Shown here: in pieces, positions 16,726-25,112 of the stretch
How the letters are laid out: each line of letters begins with the position of its first letter
Position numbering within the stretch: position 1 is the first letter of the stretch
Assembly (NCBI RefSeq): GCF_013366925.1
Contig: NZ_JAALDK010000001.1
Coordinates: 6,260,001 to 6,324,000, forward strand
Reading direction: 5' to 3'
Length of the DNA stretch: 64,000 nt
Source: Paraburkholderia youngii
GTDB lineage: Bacteria > Pseudomonadota > Gammaproteobacteria > Burkholderiales > Burkholderiaceae
Made by a program: the position numbers and the translations under genes
Notes under the pieces: generated by a model
Told to the model about the DNA's origin: nothing
Databases searched by the model: none
What the model saw: the letters and a program-made list of their open reading frames with translations, nothing else

Positions 16726-17610
16726 ATGCTGAGCAGCTACGGCGCGAAGCTCGCGGTCGGGCTGCTCAAACTCTTTGCCTTATTGCCGTATGGATTCGTC
16801 GCCCGTCTCGGCGACGGGCTCGGCTGGCTGCTCTATCAAATCCCTAGCCGTCGCAAGCGCATCGTTCATACGAATCTGAAGCTGTGCTTCCCCGACTGGA
16901 GCGACGAGCGCCGCGAGGACGTCGCGCAGAAGCACTTCCGTCACGCGATCCGCAGCTATCTCGAGCGCAGCGTGCAGTGGTTCGGCTCGGCGAAGAAGCT
17001 CGAAAAGCTGATCCAGCTCGACAGCGCAATCGATCTGACCGACCCGAACCTGCCGCCGACGCTCTTTCTCGGCTTTCATTTTGTCGGCATCGAGGCCGGT
17101 TCGATTTTTCTGAACTACTCATTGAAGCGCCAGTGCGGCTCGCTGTATCAGCCGATGTCGAATCAGGAGCTCGAGGCAGTCGCGAAAGCGGCGCGTGCGC
17201 GTTTCGGCGCGGACATGGCAAGCCGCGCGGACAGCGCGCGCGTCGTACTGCGCTGGCTGCGCGAACGCAAACCGGTGATGCTCGGCGCGGACATGGACTA
17301 CGGCGCGCGCAATTCGACGTTCGTGCCGTTCTTCGGCGTGCCGACCTGCACGCTGACCGCGGTCGGCCGTCTTGCGAAGGTCGGACACGCGCAGGTCGTA
17401 CCGTTCATCGGCGAAGTGCTGCCGAACTACAAGGGCTACCGGCTGAAGGTCTTCAAGCCTTGGGACAACTATCCGACCGGCGATGATGACGCCGATGCGC
17501 GACGCATGAACGAATTTCTCGAAGAGCAGATTCCGCTGATGCCCGAGCAGTATTACTGGGTGCACAAGCGGTTCAAGACGCGGCCGCCGGGAGTGCCGGG
17601 GGTGTATTGA
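16726..17610 (+). CDS. lpxL: Lipid A biosynthesis lauroyl acyltransferase (LpxL/HtrB)
   Basis: This 294-residue inner-membrane acyltransferase of the LpxL/LpxM family adds a secondary acyl chain to Kdo2-lipid IVA. One N-terminal membrane anchor (about 8-27) is followed by the catalytic HX4E motif, His118 to Glu123 in FHFVGIE. Length is normal for the family (about 300). The ATG at 16726 has a GGAGG ribosome site. Paralogues with different acyl-chain or position specificity are hard to separate by sequence, so LpxL rather than LpxM is a judgement. It is divergent from metK. Confidence 0.88.
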   Translation: MLSSYGAKLAVGLLKLFALLPYGFVARLGDGLGWLLYQIPSRRKRIVHTNLKLCFPDWSDERREDVAQKHFRHAIRSYLERSVQWFGSAKKLEKLIQLDSAIDLTDPNLPPTLFLGFHFVGIEAGSIFLNYSLKRQCGSLYQPMSNQELEAVAKAARARFGADMASRADSARVVLRWLRERKPVMLGADMDYGARNSTFVPFFGVPTCTLTAVGRLAKVGHAQVVPFIGEVLPNYKGYRLKVFKPWDNYPTGDDDADARRMNEFLEEQIPLMPEQYYWVHKRFKTRPPGVPGVY

Positions 17611-17839
17611 AGAGTGGCGCTGGACCCGGCTCCCGGCAGTCGGAGCACGTCGATGAGTGCACGTGAGGCGGCATCCAGGCCCCTTGCTCGCCATACCGTT
17701 TCCGATGGGCCAACGTGTATCATCTGCTATTGGCCCAGCACGGCTCGAAAGGGTGATTCACCCAACAGCCGGCAAGGCCCGGATTTTCGGCTCCGCCCGC
17801 ACGCGCGAAGCCCTACGCAGCAACGGATACACGAAAAAC

Positions 17840-18775
17840 GTGAAGCTCAAATTCACCAAAATGCACGGCGCGGGTAACGACTTCGTCGTGCTCGACGGCT
17901 ATACCCAACCGCTTGAACTGACCACGGCGCAGGTGCGCGCGCTCGCGAATCGCCATTTCGGCGTCGGTGCCGACCAGTTGCTGCTGGTCGAAAAGCCGAC
18001 CGTCGAAGGCGTCGATTTCAGATATCGCATCTTCAATTGCGACGGCGGCGAGGTCGAACATTGCGGCAACGGCGCGCGCTGCTTCGTCAGGTTCGTGCGC
18101 GAGCGCGGTCTCACCGACCAGCGCAGCGTGCGCGTGCAAGTCCAGAAAGGCACGATCACGCTGACGATGCAGGACAACGGCGAGGTGATCGTCGACATGG
18201 GCACTCCCGTGTTCGATCCCGAACTCGTGCCGTTCGCGACCAAAGGTCTGCAAGGCCGCCGCGAAGGCGCGGACACGCTCTGGCCGCTCGACGTGAACGG
18301 CACGACGCGCTGGATGTCGGTGGTGTCGATGGGCAACCCGCACGCGGTGCAGGTCGTCGACGATGCCGAGGCGTTCCCGGTGCTCGTCGAAGGTCCGGCC
18401 ATCGAGCGGCACACGCGCTTCCCGCAGCGGGTCAATGCGGGCTTCATGCAAATCGTCAATCGCAGCGAGATCAGGCTGCGCGTCTACGAACGCGGCGCGG
18501 GCGAAACGCTCGCGTGCGGCACCGGCGCGTGCGCGGCGGCCGCGGCCGGTATCCGGCGCGGGCTGCTGGATTCGCCGGTGCTCGTGCACACGCACGGCGG
18601 CGATCTGACGATCACGTGGGACATCGCGCAACCAGGCGCGCCGCTGCTGATGGCCGGCCCCGCGGCCACCGTCTTCGAAGGGGAGATCGAGTTGGCAGAA
18701 GAGGCGTCGAGCGCATCGCCCGACTCGTCGCAGCGCAATCCGTCCAGCCCGGCCGCCGTGGCGCCCTCCGTCTAA
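17840..18775 (+). CDS. dapF: Diaminopimelate epimerase
   Basis: Converts LL- to meso-diaminopimelate for lysine and peptidoglycan. The N-terminus [12 protein letters not shown] is diagnostic. The two catalytic cysteines lie in [10 protein letters not shown] and in ACGTGACAAAA. The frame is open upstream to 17657, but homologues begin at the KLKFTKMHG region, so I chose the GTG at 17840, which has a poor ribosome site. A C-terminal tail of about 24 Ser/Pro/Ala-rich residues ([11 protein letters not shown] onward) exceeds the usual length. It heads the dapF-DUF484-xerC group conserved in many Proteobacteria. Confidence 0.95.
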   Translation: MKLKFTKMHGAGNDFVVLDGYTQPLELTTAQVRALANRHFGVGADQLLLVEKPTVEGVDFRYRIFNCDGGEVEHCGNGARCFVRFVRERGLTDQRSVRVQVQKGTITLTMQDNGEVIVDMGTPVFDPELVPFATKGLQGRREGADTLWPLDVNGTTRWMSVVSMGNPHAVQVVDDAEAFPVLVEGPAIERHTRFPQRVNAGFMQIVNRSEIRLRVYERGAGETLACGTGACAAAAAGIRRGLLDSPVLVHTHGGDLTITWDIAQPGAPLLMAGPAATVFEGEIELAEEASSASPDSSQRNPSSPAAVAPSV

Positions 18776-18832
18776 CTCATTGACCTACGCGCCGCCGCGA
18801 GGCGGCCATCTCGTAGTCCTCTAGCCGAAACT

Positions 18833-19579
18833 ATGAACGATCGCGAAGTCGCCGAATACCTGCTCGCCAATCCCGAATTCTTCGTCGAACACGCGGAAAC
18901 GCTCGCGACCATCCGACTCGCGAACCCGCACGGCAAAGCCGCGGTGTCGCTGCAGGAGCGGCAAATGGAGATGCTGCGCGACAAGAACAAGCATCTCGAA
19001 CGGCGTCTGGCCGAACTGCTGCGCTACGGTCACGAGAACGACAGCATCGCGGCGAAGTTCAACCGCTGGACCATCCGCGTGATGGCTGAGCGCGATCCGT
19101 ACGCGCTGCCGCGCACGATCGCCGGCGGTCTGCTCGATATCTTCGACGTGCCGCAAGCGGCACTGCGCGTGTGGGACGTCGCCGAGCCGTATGCGCAAGC
19201 CGACTTCGCGCGCCACGTCAGCGAGGAAGTGCGGATTTTCGCGGGCAGCCTGAGCACGCCGTACTGCGGCGCGAACACCGGCTTCGAGGCCGCGCAATGG
19301 CTCCCGCAGGCGGCGAGCGCGTCCAACGGCGCGGCCAACCCGCCGGCAAGCGCGACCGACGACCCCAGCGCCCCAACGAGCGAAACGGCGCAGACCACCG
19401 AATCGATCGCGCTGCTTGCGCTGCGCGACCCTGAAGGTGCCGAAGACGCGCCGACGTTCGGCCTGCTCGTGATGGGCTCGTCCGACCCGCGACGCTTCCA
19501 CGAAGGCATGGCCACCGATTTCCTCACGCAGATCGGCGCGCTCGCGAGCGCCGCGCTGAGCCGGCTGCTGCCGCGCTGA
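18833..19579 (+). CDS. DUF484 family protein
   Basis: A 248-residue soluble protein. The N-terminal MNDREVAEYLLANPEFF and a coiled-coil stretch (about 40-65) lead into a GAF-like domain, as in DUF484. An inserted Ala/Ser/Thr-rich segment at about 160-190 looks disordered. The biochemical role is unknown. Position between dapF and xerC is conserved in many Proteobacteria and supports the call. Confidence 0.88.
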   Translation: MNDREVAEYLLANPEFFVEHAETLATIRLANPHGKAAVSLQERQMEMLRDKNKHLERRLAELLRYGHENDSIAAKFNRWTIRVMAERDPYALPRTIAGGLLDIFDVPQAALRVWDVAEPYAQADFARHVSEEVRIFAGSLSTPYCGANTGFEAAQWLPQAASASNGAANPPASATDDPSAPTSETAQTTESIALLALRDPEGAEDAPTFGLLVMGSSDPRRFHEGMATDFLTQIGALASAALSRLLPR

Positions 19580-19602
19580 GCCACGCAACGTCACCGCCCA
19601 CC

Positions 19603-20526
19603 GTGACCGCCGCCGACCCGATCGCCGCCTATCTGTCGCATCTCGAGCACGAGCGGCGGCTGTCGGAGCATACGCTGCGCGGCTATACGCATGAGCTCGC
19701 GGAACTGAAGCTGCTCGCCAAAGGCAGACAGCTCGAAAGTCTCACCGCCGTCGACATCCGCGGCGCCGTCGCGCGCGCGCATGCGGGCGGCCTCACCGCG
19801 CGGTCGATCGGCCATCGGCTGTCGGCGTGGCGCGCGTTTTATCGCTGGCTTGCGGGCCAAATCGAGCTGCCGGCCAATCCGGTCGCCGCGGTGCGCGCGC
19901 CGAAGCAGGCGAAAACGCTGCCGAAGGCGCTTTCCGTCGACGACACCGCGCGCCTGATGGACAGCGCGCCCGCCGACTCCCCCGAAGGCCTGCGCGATCA
20001 CGCGATGCTCGAGCTGTTCTACTCGTCGGGCCTGCGCCTCGCCGAACTGGTCGGCCTCGACGTGCGTTTCGCCGACATCGACGGTTATCGCTCGGCCGGC
20101 TGGCTGAAGCTCGATTCCGGCGAAGTCGAAGTGCTCGGCAAAGGCAACCGGCGCCGCGTCGTGCCGGTGGGCAGCAAGGCGGTCGCGGCGCTGAACGCAT
20201 GGCTCGCGGTGCGCGAACGGATGGTCCGCCACGATCCGCATCCGCTCTTCCTGTCGGCGCGCGGCAACCGGCTGTCGCCGAACGTCGTGCGCGAGCGCGT
20301 GAAGCGCGCGGCGCTCGCGGCCGGCATTCCTGCCAACGTGCATCCGCACGTGCTGCGCCATTCGTTCGCGACGCACGTGCTGCAGTCGAGCGGCGATCTG
20401 CGCGCCGTGCAGGAGTTGCTCGGACACGCGAGCATCACCGCGACGCAGGTCTACACGGGCCTCGATTTCCAGCACCTCGCCCACGTCTACGACAGCGCGC
20501 ATCCTCGCGCAAAGAAACGCAACTGA
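19603..20526 (+). CDS. xerC: Site-specific tyrosine recombinase XerC
   Basis: This 307-residue recombinase acts with XerD at dif to resolve chromosome dimers. The N-terminal SAM-like domain spans about 1-95. The full catalytic set is visible: Arg145, Lys180, His249, Arg252, His275 and nucleophile Tyr284. The start is GTG 19603, 23 bases after the DUF484 stop. Context (dapF, DUF484) separates it from integrases of mobile elements. No dif site was noticed in the window. Confidence 0.95.
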   Translation: MTAADPIAAYLSHLEHERRLSEHTLRGYTHELAELKLLAKGRQLESLTAVDIRGAVARAHAGGLTARSIGHRLSAWRAFYRWLAGQIELPANPVAAVRAPKQAKTLPKALSVDDTARLMDSAPADSPEGLRDHAMLELFYSSGLRLAELVGLDVRFADIDGYRSAGWLKLDSGEVEVLGKGNRRRVVPVGSKAVAALNAWLAVRERMVRHDPHPLFLSARGNRLSPNVVRERVKRAALAAGIPANVHPHVLRHSFATHVLQSSGDLRAVQELLGHASITATQVYTGLDFQHLAHVYDSAHPRAKKRN

Positions 20527-20587
20527 TCACGCGACTGCCGCCGCGCGCCACGACGCGCCGCCATCGCTAGTACCTGACCGACACCTG

Positions 20588-21790
20588 ATGAATACCGTTA
20601 CGCTCAAACCGTCGAAAGAAAAATCGCTGCTGCGCCGCCATCCGTGGGTGTATGCCAATGCGATCGAACATGTCGACGGCCGCCCCGCGCCCGGCGCGAC
20701 CGTGCTCGTGCGCGCGCACGATGGCCGCTTCCTCGCGCGCGCCGCCTACAGCCCGCACTCGCAGATCCGCGCACGCGTGTGGAGCTTCGACGAAGCCGAG
20801 CCGATCGATCACGCGTTCTTCAAGCGCCGCGTGCAGCGCGCGTTCGCGCATCGTCAGGCGATGGTTCGCGACACCGGCGCCGTGCGACTGATCTTCGGCG
20901 AGGCGGACGGTCTGCCGGGCCTGATCGTCGATTACTACGTCGCCGAGGACGCGGGTCAGCGCAGCCAGATCGTCTGTCAGTTCATGGCGGCCGGCGTCGA
21001 GGCGTGGAAGGACGCGATCGTCGCGGCGCTGATCGGCGCGACCGGCTGCCCGAACGTCTACGAGCGCTCGGACGTGTCGATCCGTCAGAAGGAAGGGCTC
21101 GAGCAGGTCACCGGTGTGCTCGCGGGCGAGCCGCCTTCGGAGCAGCTGATCTCAAGCGAAAACGGCGTGCGCTATCACGTCGACGTGCGCAACGGCCACA
21201 AGACCGGCTTCTATGTCGATCAGCGCGATAACCGCCTGCTCGTGCAGCAATTCGCGAAAGATCGCGACGTGCTGAACTGCTTCTGCTACACCGGCGGCTT
21301 TTCGCTCGCGGCGCTCGAGGGTGGCGCGAAGCGCGTGGTGTCGGTCGATTCGTCGGGTGAAGCGCTCGCGCTCGCGCAGCAGAACGTCGCGGCCAACGGC
21401 TTCGACGCCGATCGCGCGAGCTGGCTCGACGCCGACGCGTTCAAGACACTGCGGCGCCTCTACGACGAAGGCGAGCGCTTCGACCTGATCGTGCTCGATC
21501 CGCCGAAGTTCGCGCCATCGCGCGAGCACGTGGACCGCGCGTCGCGCGCGTACAAGGACATCAACCTGACGGGCCTGAAGCTGCTGCGTCCGGGCGGTTT
21601 GCTGTTCACCTACTCGTGCTCGGGCGCGATCGATCCCGAACTGTTCCAGAAGATCGTGTCCGGCGCCGCCGCCGACGCCCGCGTCGACGCACGCATCCTG
21701 AAGCGGCTCGGCGCGGGCGTCGATCATCCGCTGCTCACGGCATTCCCCGAAGGGGAGTATCTGAAGGGCCTGCTGTTGCAAATCGCCTGA
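20588..21790 (+). CDS. rlmI: 23S rRNA (cytosine-5) methyltransferase RlmI family
   Basis: A 400-residue class I SAM-dependent methyltransferase with an N-terminal PUA domain (about 1-75), a linker domain and a Rossmann fold. The SAM site is marked by NCFCYTGGFSLAALEGG and VVSVDSSGEA, and the catalytic region by VLDPPKFAPS. This is the RlmI/YccW architecture, which makes m5C1962 in E. coli 23S rRNA. Length matches RlmI (396). It is monocistronic or loosely follows xerC with a 61-base gap. Confidence 0.92.
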   Translation: MNTVTLKPSKEKSLLRRHPWVYANAIEHVDGRPAPGATVLVRAHDGRFLARAAYSPHSQIRARVWSFDEAEPIDHAFFKRRVQRAFAHRQAMVRDTGAVRLIFGEADGLPGLIVDYYVAEDAGQRSQIVCQFMAAGVEAWKDAIVAALIGATGCPNVYERSDVSIRQKEGLEQVTGVLAGEPPSEQLISSENGVRYHVDVRNGHKTGFYVDQRDNRLLVQQFAKDRDVLNCFCYTGGFSLAALEGGAKRVVSVDSSGEALALAQQNVAANGFDADRASWLDADAFKTLRRLYDEGERFDLIVLDPPKFAPSREHVDRASRAYKDINLTGLKLLRPGGLLFTYSCSGAIDPELFQKIVSGAAADARVDARILKRLGAGVDHPLLTAFPEGEYLKGLLLQIA

Positions 21791-21860
21791 TCGCCCATAT
21801 TTCGTGGGCAATTGCGCGTGCCGGCGGCGGCGGCCAGCCTCCGCGCAGCCGGCCATCAGC

Positions 21861-21877
21861 CGGCCGCAAGGCGGCCG
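21861..21877. repeat. GC-rich hairpin between rlmI and the CobW GTPase
   Basis: CGGCCGC-AAG-GCGGCCG forms a perfect 7-bp stem in a very GC-rich gap. No T-tract follows, so termination is uncertain. Confidence 0.4.
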
Positions 21878-22021
21878 CCCCTGCGCCCGCCAGGCAAATA
21901 TGTTTCAATAACCGGCTGGACAGGGCCGCGCCATCTGGCCGCGGCGGCCGGCCTCACGCTTCTGGCTAGCCTTGCGCTAGCGTTCGATCACGCACCGTTT
22001 CACGACTTACAGGCGACCCAC

Positions 22022-23122
22022 ATGATTCCAGTCACCATCCTGACCGGCTTTCTCGGCAGCGGTAAAACCACCCTGCTCAAGCGCATCCTGAACGAAAAGC
22101 ACGGCATGAAGATCGCCGTCATCGAGAACGAGTTCGGCGAAGAGAACATCGACAACGAGATTCTCGTGCAGGACACGACCGAGCAGATCATCCAGATGAG
22201 CAACGGCTGCATCTGCTGCACGATTCGCGGCGACCTGTCGCGCGTGCTCAACGATCTGGCCGCGAAGAAGCAGGCGGGCGAAGTGGACTTCGACCGTGTC
22301 GTGATCGAAACCACCGGCCTCGCAAATCCGGGCCCGGTCGCGCAAACCTTCTTCATGGACGATCAGATCGCGAGCGAATTCCTGCTCGACGCGATCATCA
22401 CGCTGGTCGATGCGAAGCACGCGGACCGTCAGCTCGACGAGCACGAAGTTGTGCAGCGCCAGGTCGGTTTTGCCGACCGCCTGTTCATCACCAAGGCCGA
22501 TCTCGTCGATGAGCGGCAGGTGGGCGATCTGCGTCACCGTCTGCTGCACATGAACCCGAAGGCGGCGATAAGGGTCGTCAATTTCGGCGAAGCGGACATC
22601 AAGGAAATTTTCGATCTGCGGGGCTTCAACCTCAACTCGAAGCTCGAAATCGACCCGGACTTCCTCGCCGAAGACGAACACGCGCACAGCCACGCGCATG
22701 CGCACGACGAACACGGCCACACGCACGGCGACCATGACCACGATCACGCGAACTGCGATCACGACCATGGCCATTGCGATCACGAAGGCCACGATCATGG
22801 GCATCACCACCATGCGCATCACGACGACAAGATCAAGTCGTTCGTGTACCGCAGCGATCGTCCGTTCGATCCGAACAAGCTCGAGGACTTCCTCGGCGGC
22901 ATCCTGCAGATCTACGGCGAGCACCTGCTGCGCTACAAGGGCGTGCTGTACATGAAGGGCGTCGATCGCAAGGTCGTGTTCCAGGGCGTGCATCAAATGA
23001 TGGGCAGCGACCTCGCCGCGAAATGGCAACCGGCCGAGAAGAAGACCAACAAGATGGTGTTCATCGGCATCGAACTGCCGCGCGACCTGATCACCGACGG
23101 TCTCGACGCCTGCCTCGCCTAA
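22022..23122 (+). CDS. CobW/COG0523 GTPase with His-rich metal-binding loop
   Basis: A 366-residue G3E GTPase, probably a zinc-handling metallochaperone. The Walker A motif GFLGSGKTT is at 9-17, the family metal motif CICC at 63-66 (Cys63, Cys65, Cys66) and the C-terminal CobW domain at about 275-360. Residues 220-267 hold 23 His and two Cys in 48 positions, an extreme metal-binding insert. The frame is open back to 21812, but conserved sequence starts at the ATG at 22022. Target protein unknown. The next gene downstream, across 684 bases, is a DksA lacking most zinc ligands. Confidence 0.92.
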   Translation: MIPVTILTGFLGSGKTTLLKRILNEKHGMKIAVIENEFGEENIDNEILVQDTTEQIIQMSNGCICCTIRGDLSRVLNDLAAKKQAGEVDFDRVVIETTGLANPGPVAQTFFMDDQIASEFLLDAIITLVDAKHADRQLDEHEVVQRQVGFADRLFITKADLVDERQVGDLRHRLLHMNPKAAIRVVNFGEADIKEIFDLRGFNLNSKLEIDPDFLAEDEHAHSHAHAHDEHGHTHGDHDHDHANCDHDHGHCDHEGHDHGHHHHAHHDDKIKSFVYRSDRPFDPNKLEDFLGGILQIYGEHLLRYKGVLYMKGVDRKVVFQGVHQMMGSDLAAKWQPAEKKTNKMVFIGIELPRDLITDGLDACLA

Positions 23123-23806
23123 GCGGGCGCAGCGCCGTCACACCAGCAAACCCGGTAGAAGGCCCACGACACGCCGCGCATAGCGCGGCATGCGTCGTGC
23201 TACTTCTATTGCGCCGAGACGCCCGACGCCGACTGCGCGGGCGTGAATCCTCTGCAGAAACTGCGATGCCGTGGCACGGAGACCGTGCGATTGCCGGCTA
23301 TATGAAAACCGCGTGAAAACCCTGCTGCATTAAAGCGTGCACGACCATCGCTTTTTGGCTTTGTGCGCGTTATATTTTCGGGATATCGCTGCACCGCAGG
23401 CGGAATTTCGGCTGTTGCGGTGCCGGATTGTGATTCAGTTACAATACGTGCCCACTGGAGAATGACAACGAATTGCCCGGTCGCGCGTATCCCGCGACGG
23501 GCCTGAAACGGCGCCGGAAAATCTTGTCCGGAGACACGCCGAAAACGCCGGCGGGCACGGCCTGAAAGGGCACGCGCTTGTCGGCGAGCGATGCCTCAGG
23601 AGCATGTGTGAATCGGTTTCCAGAGGAGTTCGGCCCCGCAGCGGCGTAGCTAGCAGCGCCCGGTGTGCGTGGGCGCCAGGCGCTTCGGCGTCACGACAGC
23701 CCAACGTTCGTGACCACCCTGCGCCGCGCGTCCACGCGACGCGTTTGCGGGCAATACGAAAGTGCGGGCACTATGAGTTTTGCCTCACATTGAAGAAGTA
23801 AGCCAG
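23123..23806. other. 684-base intergenic region upstream of dksA
   Basis: The largest gap in the window. It holds the candidate dksA promoter and a leader of roughly 355 bases. A hairpin CCCGGTCGCG/CGCGACGGG (one bulge) lies at 23476-23501. A 14-codon ORF starts at 23462 (MTTNCPVARI) but its purine-rich stretch abuts the ATG too closely. No tRNA or known small RNA was recognised. Confidence 0.45.
23427..23445 (+). promoter_or_regulatory. Candidate dksA promoter with overlapping inverted repeat
   Basis: ATTGTGA-TTCAG-TTACAAT is a near-perfect inverted repeat (6 of 7 pairs). Its right arm contains a -10-like TACAAT (23440-23445). A TTGCGG at 23415 could be the -35, with a long 19-base spacer. 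A repressor bound here would block the promoter; the regulator is not known. Confidence 0.35.
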
Positions 23807-24226
23807 ATGACGACGAAACGACTCTTGACCGAAGCCGAAATCCTGAAGATGAGCGACAAGGATTACATGAATGAGGATCAGCTCGCCTTCTTCAAGAACA
23901 GGCTCGAACAGTTGCAGGCGGACATTCTCCGCAATGCTGGCCAGACGACCGAGAACCTGCGTGAAACGGTCATCGTGCCGGACCCGGCCGATCGCGCCAC
24001 GATCGAGGAAGAGCATGCGCTCGAACTGCGCACGCGCGACCGCGAACGCAAGCTGCTGAAGAAGGTGCAGCAATCGATCGCGCGCATCGAGGCGGGCGAC
24101 TACGGCTGGTGCGAAGAAACCGGCGAGCCGATCGGCATTCCGCGTCTGCTCGCACGGCCTACAGCCACGCTGTCGCTCGAAGCACAAGAGCGCCGCGAAC
24201 TGCGCCAGAAACTGTTCGGCGACTGA
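23807..24226 (+). CDS. dksA: RNA polymerase-binding regulator DksA (zinc-site-poor form)
   Basis: A 139-residue secondary-channel regulator that works with ppGpp on RNA polymerase. The coiled-coil tip motif DPADRA, with Asp59 and Asp62, is intact. The globular end normally has four zinc cysteines; here only Cys102 remains, the other three positions being Thr105, Ser123 and Ala126. It should therefore fold without zinc, as described for some alpha-proteobacterial and Pseudomonas DksA variants. I chose the ATG at 23807 over an in-frame start at 23780 because it matches the family N-terminus. A strong terminator follows. Confidence 0.93.
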   Translation: MTTKRLLTEAEILKMSDKDYMNEDQLAFFKNRLEQLQADILRNAGQTTENLRETVIVPDPADRATIEEEHALELRTRDRERKLLKKVQQSIARIEAGDYGWCEETGEPIGIPRLLARPTATLSLEAQERRELRQKLFGD

Positions 24227-24279
24227 TTAGCCGAGGCGCGGCTTCGGCCTGGCGCCCTGAAAACGCTGCTTCGTCGAGA

Positions 24280-24312
24280 GGCGCACGGTGAACCGTGCGC
24301 CTTTTCTTTTTG
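24280..24312 (+). terminator. dksA intrinsic terminator
   Basis: Stem GGCGCACGG / CCGTGCGCC (24280-24288 with 24293-24301), loop TGAA, followed by a T-rich tract. Confidence 0.88.
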
Positions 24313-24425
24313 CGCGACCTCCGCGCAAGCTCCGCCATCCCTCCCGTCCCGCCTCGCGTTCCCGCCTCGTTTCTCAGGCTTCCTGAGCGGATTTTCAGTT
24401 TTTCTCCCTAGGCCTTCCGGCGGAT

Positions 24426-24453
24426 CTTGATATGACCGCGCCCGCCCTAAAAT
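24426..24453 (+). promoter_or_regulatory. Candidate heat-shock-like promoter of hslVU
   Basis: CTTGATA (24426-24432), 12 bases, then CCCTAAAAT (24445-24453) resembles the sigma-32 pattern CTTGAAA / CCCCATNT with mismatches. The same bases also read as TTGATA and TAAAAT for sigma-70 with a short 15-base spacer. hslVU is a heat-shock operon in E. coli. Confidence 0.35.
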
Positions 24454-24565
24454 AGATCGGACATGCGCTCACGAGCGCGCCAGCCGGCGCGCCGTCCGCT
24501 GACTGGATTCATGCGGCAGCGCGCAGTGCTGCCGCGTCCTACCCGTTTTGCAAAGAGGAACGCAT

Positions 24566-25102
24566 ATGGAGCAATTTCACGGCACGACGATCGTTTCCGT
24601 GCGCCGCGGCAACAAGGTGGCGCTCGGCGGCGACGGCCAGGTGACGCTCGGCAACATCGTCATGAAAGGCGGCGCGAAGAAGGTCCGGCGCATCTATAAC
24701 GGCAAGGTGCTGGTCGGCTTCGCCGGGGGCACGGCGGATGCCTTCTCGCTGCTCGACCGCTTCGAGGCGAAGCTCGAAAAACATCAGGGCAATCTGACGC
24801 GCGCGGCCGTGGAGCTCGCGAAAGACTGGCGCACCGATCGCATGCTGCGTCGTCTCGAAGCGATGCTGATCACCGCGGACGCGACCACCACGCTCGTCAT
24901 CACCGGCAACGGCGACGTGCTCGACCCCGAAGGCGGCATCTGCGCGATCGGCTCGGGCGGTGCGTATGCGCAGGCGGCCGCGAAGGCGCTCTCCGACAAC
25001 ACCGAGCTATCGCCGCGCGACATCGTGGAGAAATCGCTGGAAATCGCCGGCGACATGTGCATCTACACGAACCATAACCGCGTCATTGAGACGATCGAGT
25101 AA
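24566..25102 (+). CDS. hslV: ATP-dependent protease peptidase subunit HslV
   Basis: This 178-residue threonine peptidase forms the HslVU (ClpQY) complex. The ATG at 24566 follows AGAGGA. The conserved TTIVSVRR that starts mature HslV begins at residue 7, so a six-residue N-terminal segment (MEQFHG) must be removed to expose Thr7, whereas E. coli HslV loses only the initiator Met. The GGDGQVTLG segment is also typical. It lies 10 bases upstream of hslU. Confidence 0.96.
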   Translation: MEQFHGTTIVSVRRGNKVALGGDGQVTLGNIVMKGGAKKVRRIYNGKVLVGFAGGTADAFSLLDRFEAKLEKHQGNLTRAAVELAKDWRTDRMLRRLEAMLITADATTTLVITGNGDVLDPEGGICAIGSGGAYAQAAAKALSDNTELSPRDIVEKSLEIAGDMCIYTNHNRVIETIE

Positions 25103-25112
25103 GGACCCATCG

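Larger units (their letters stand above)
24227..24565. other. Intergenic region between dksA and hslV
   Basis: 339 bases holding the dksA terminator and a candidate hslVU promoter, annotated separately. Nothing else is seen. Confidence 0.5.

Noticed and set aside
19603..20526. Integrase of a genomic island
   Set aside because: Tyrosine recombinase residues are those of XerC and the dapF-DUF484 context is core. No attachment site or phage gene is nearby.
22677..22825. Tandem CAC/GAC-rich repeat as a microsatellite or CRISPR-like array
   Set aside because: It is the coding sequence of the His-rich loop in the CobW GTPase. Units are irregular and no spacer structure exists.
23462..23506. 14-codon leader-peptide ORF upstream of dksA
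   Set aside because: The GGAGA stretch touches the ATG, too close to act as a ribosome site, and the peptide has no run of regulatory codons.
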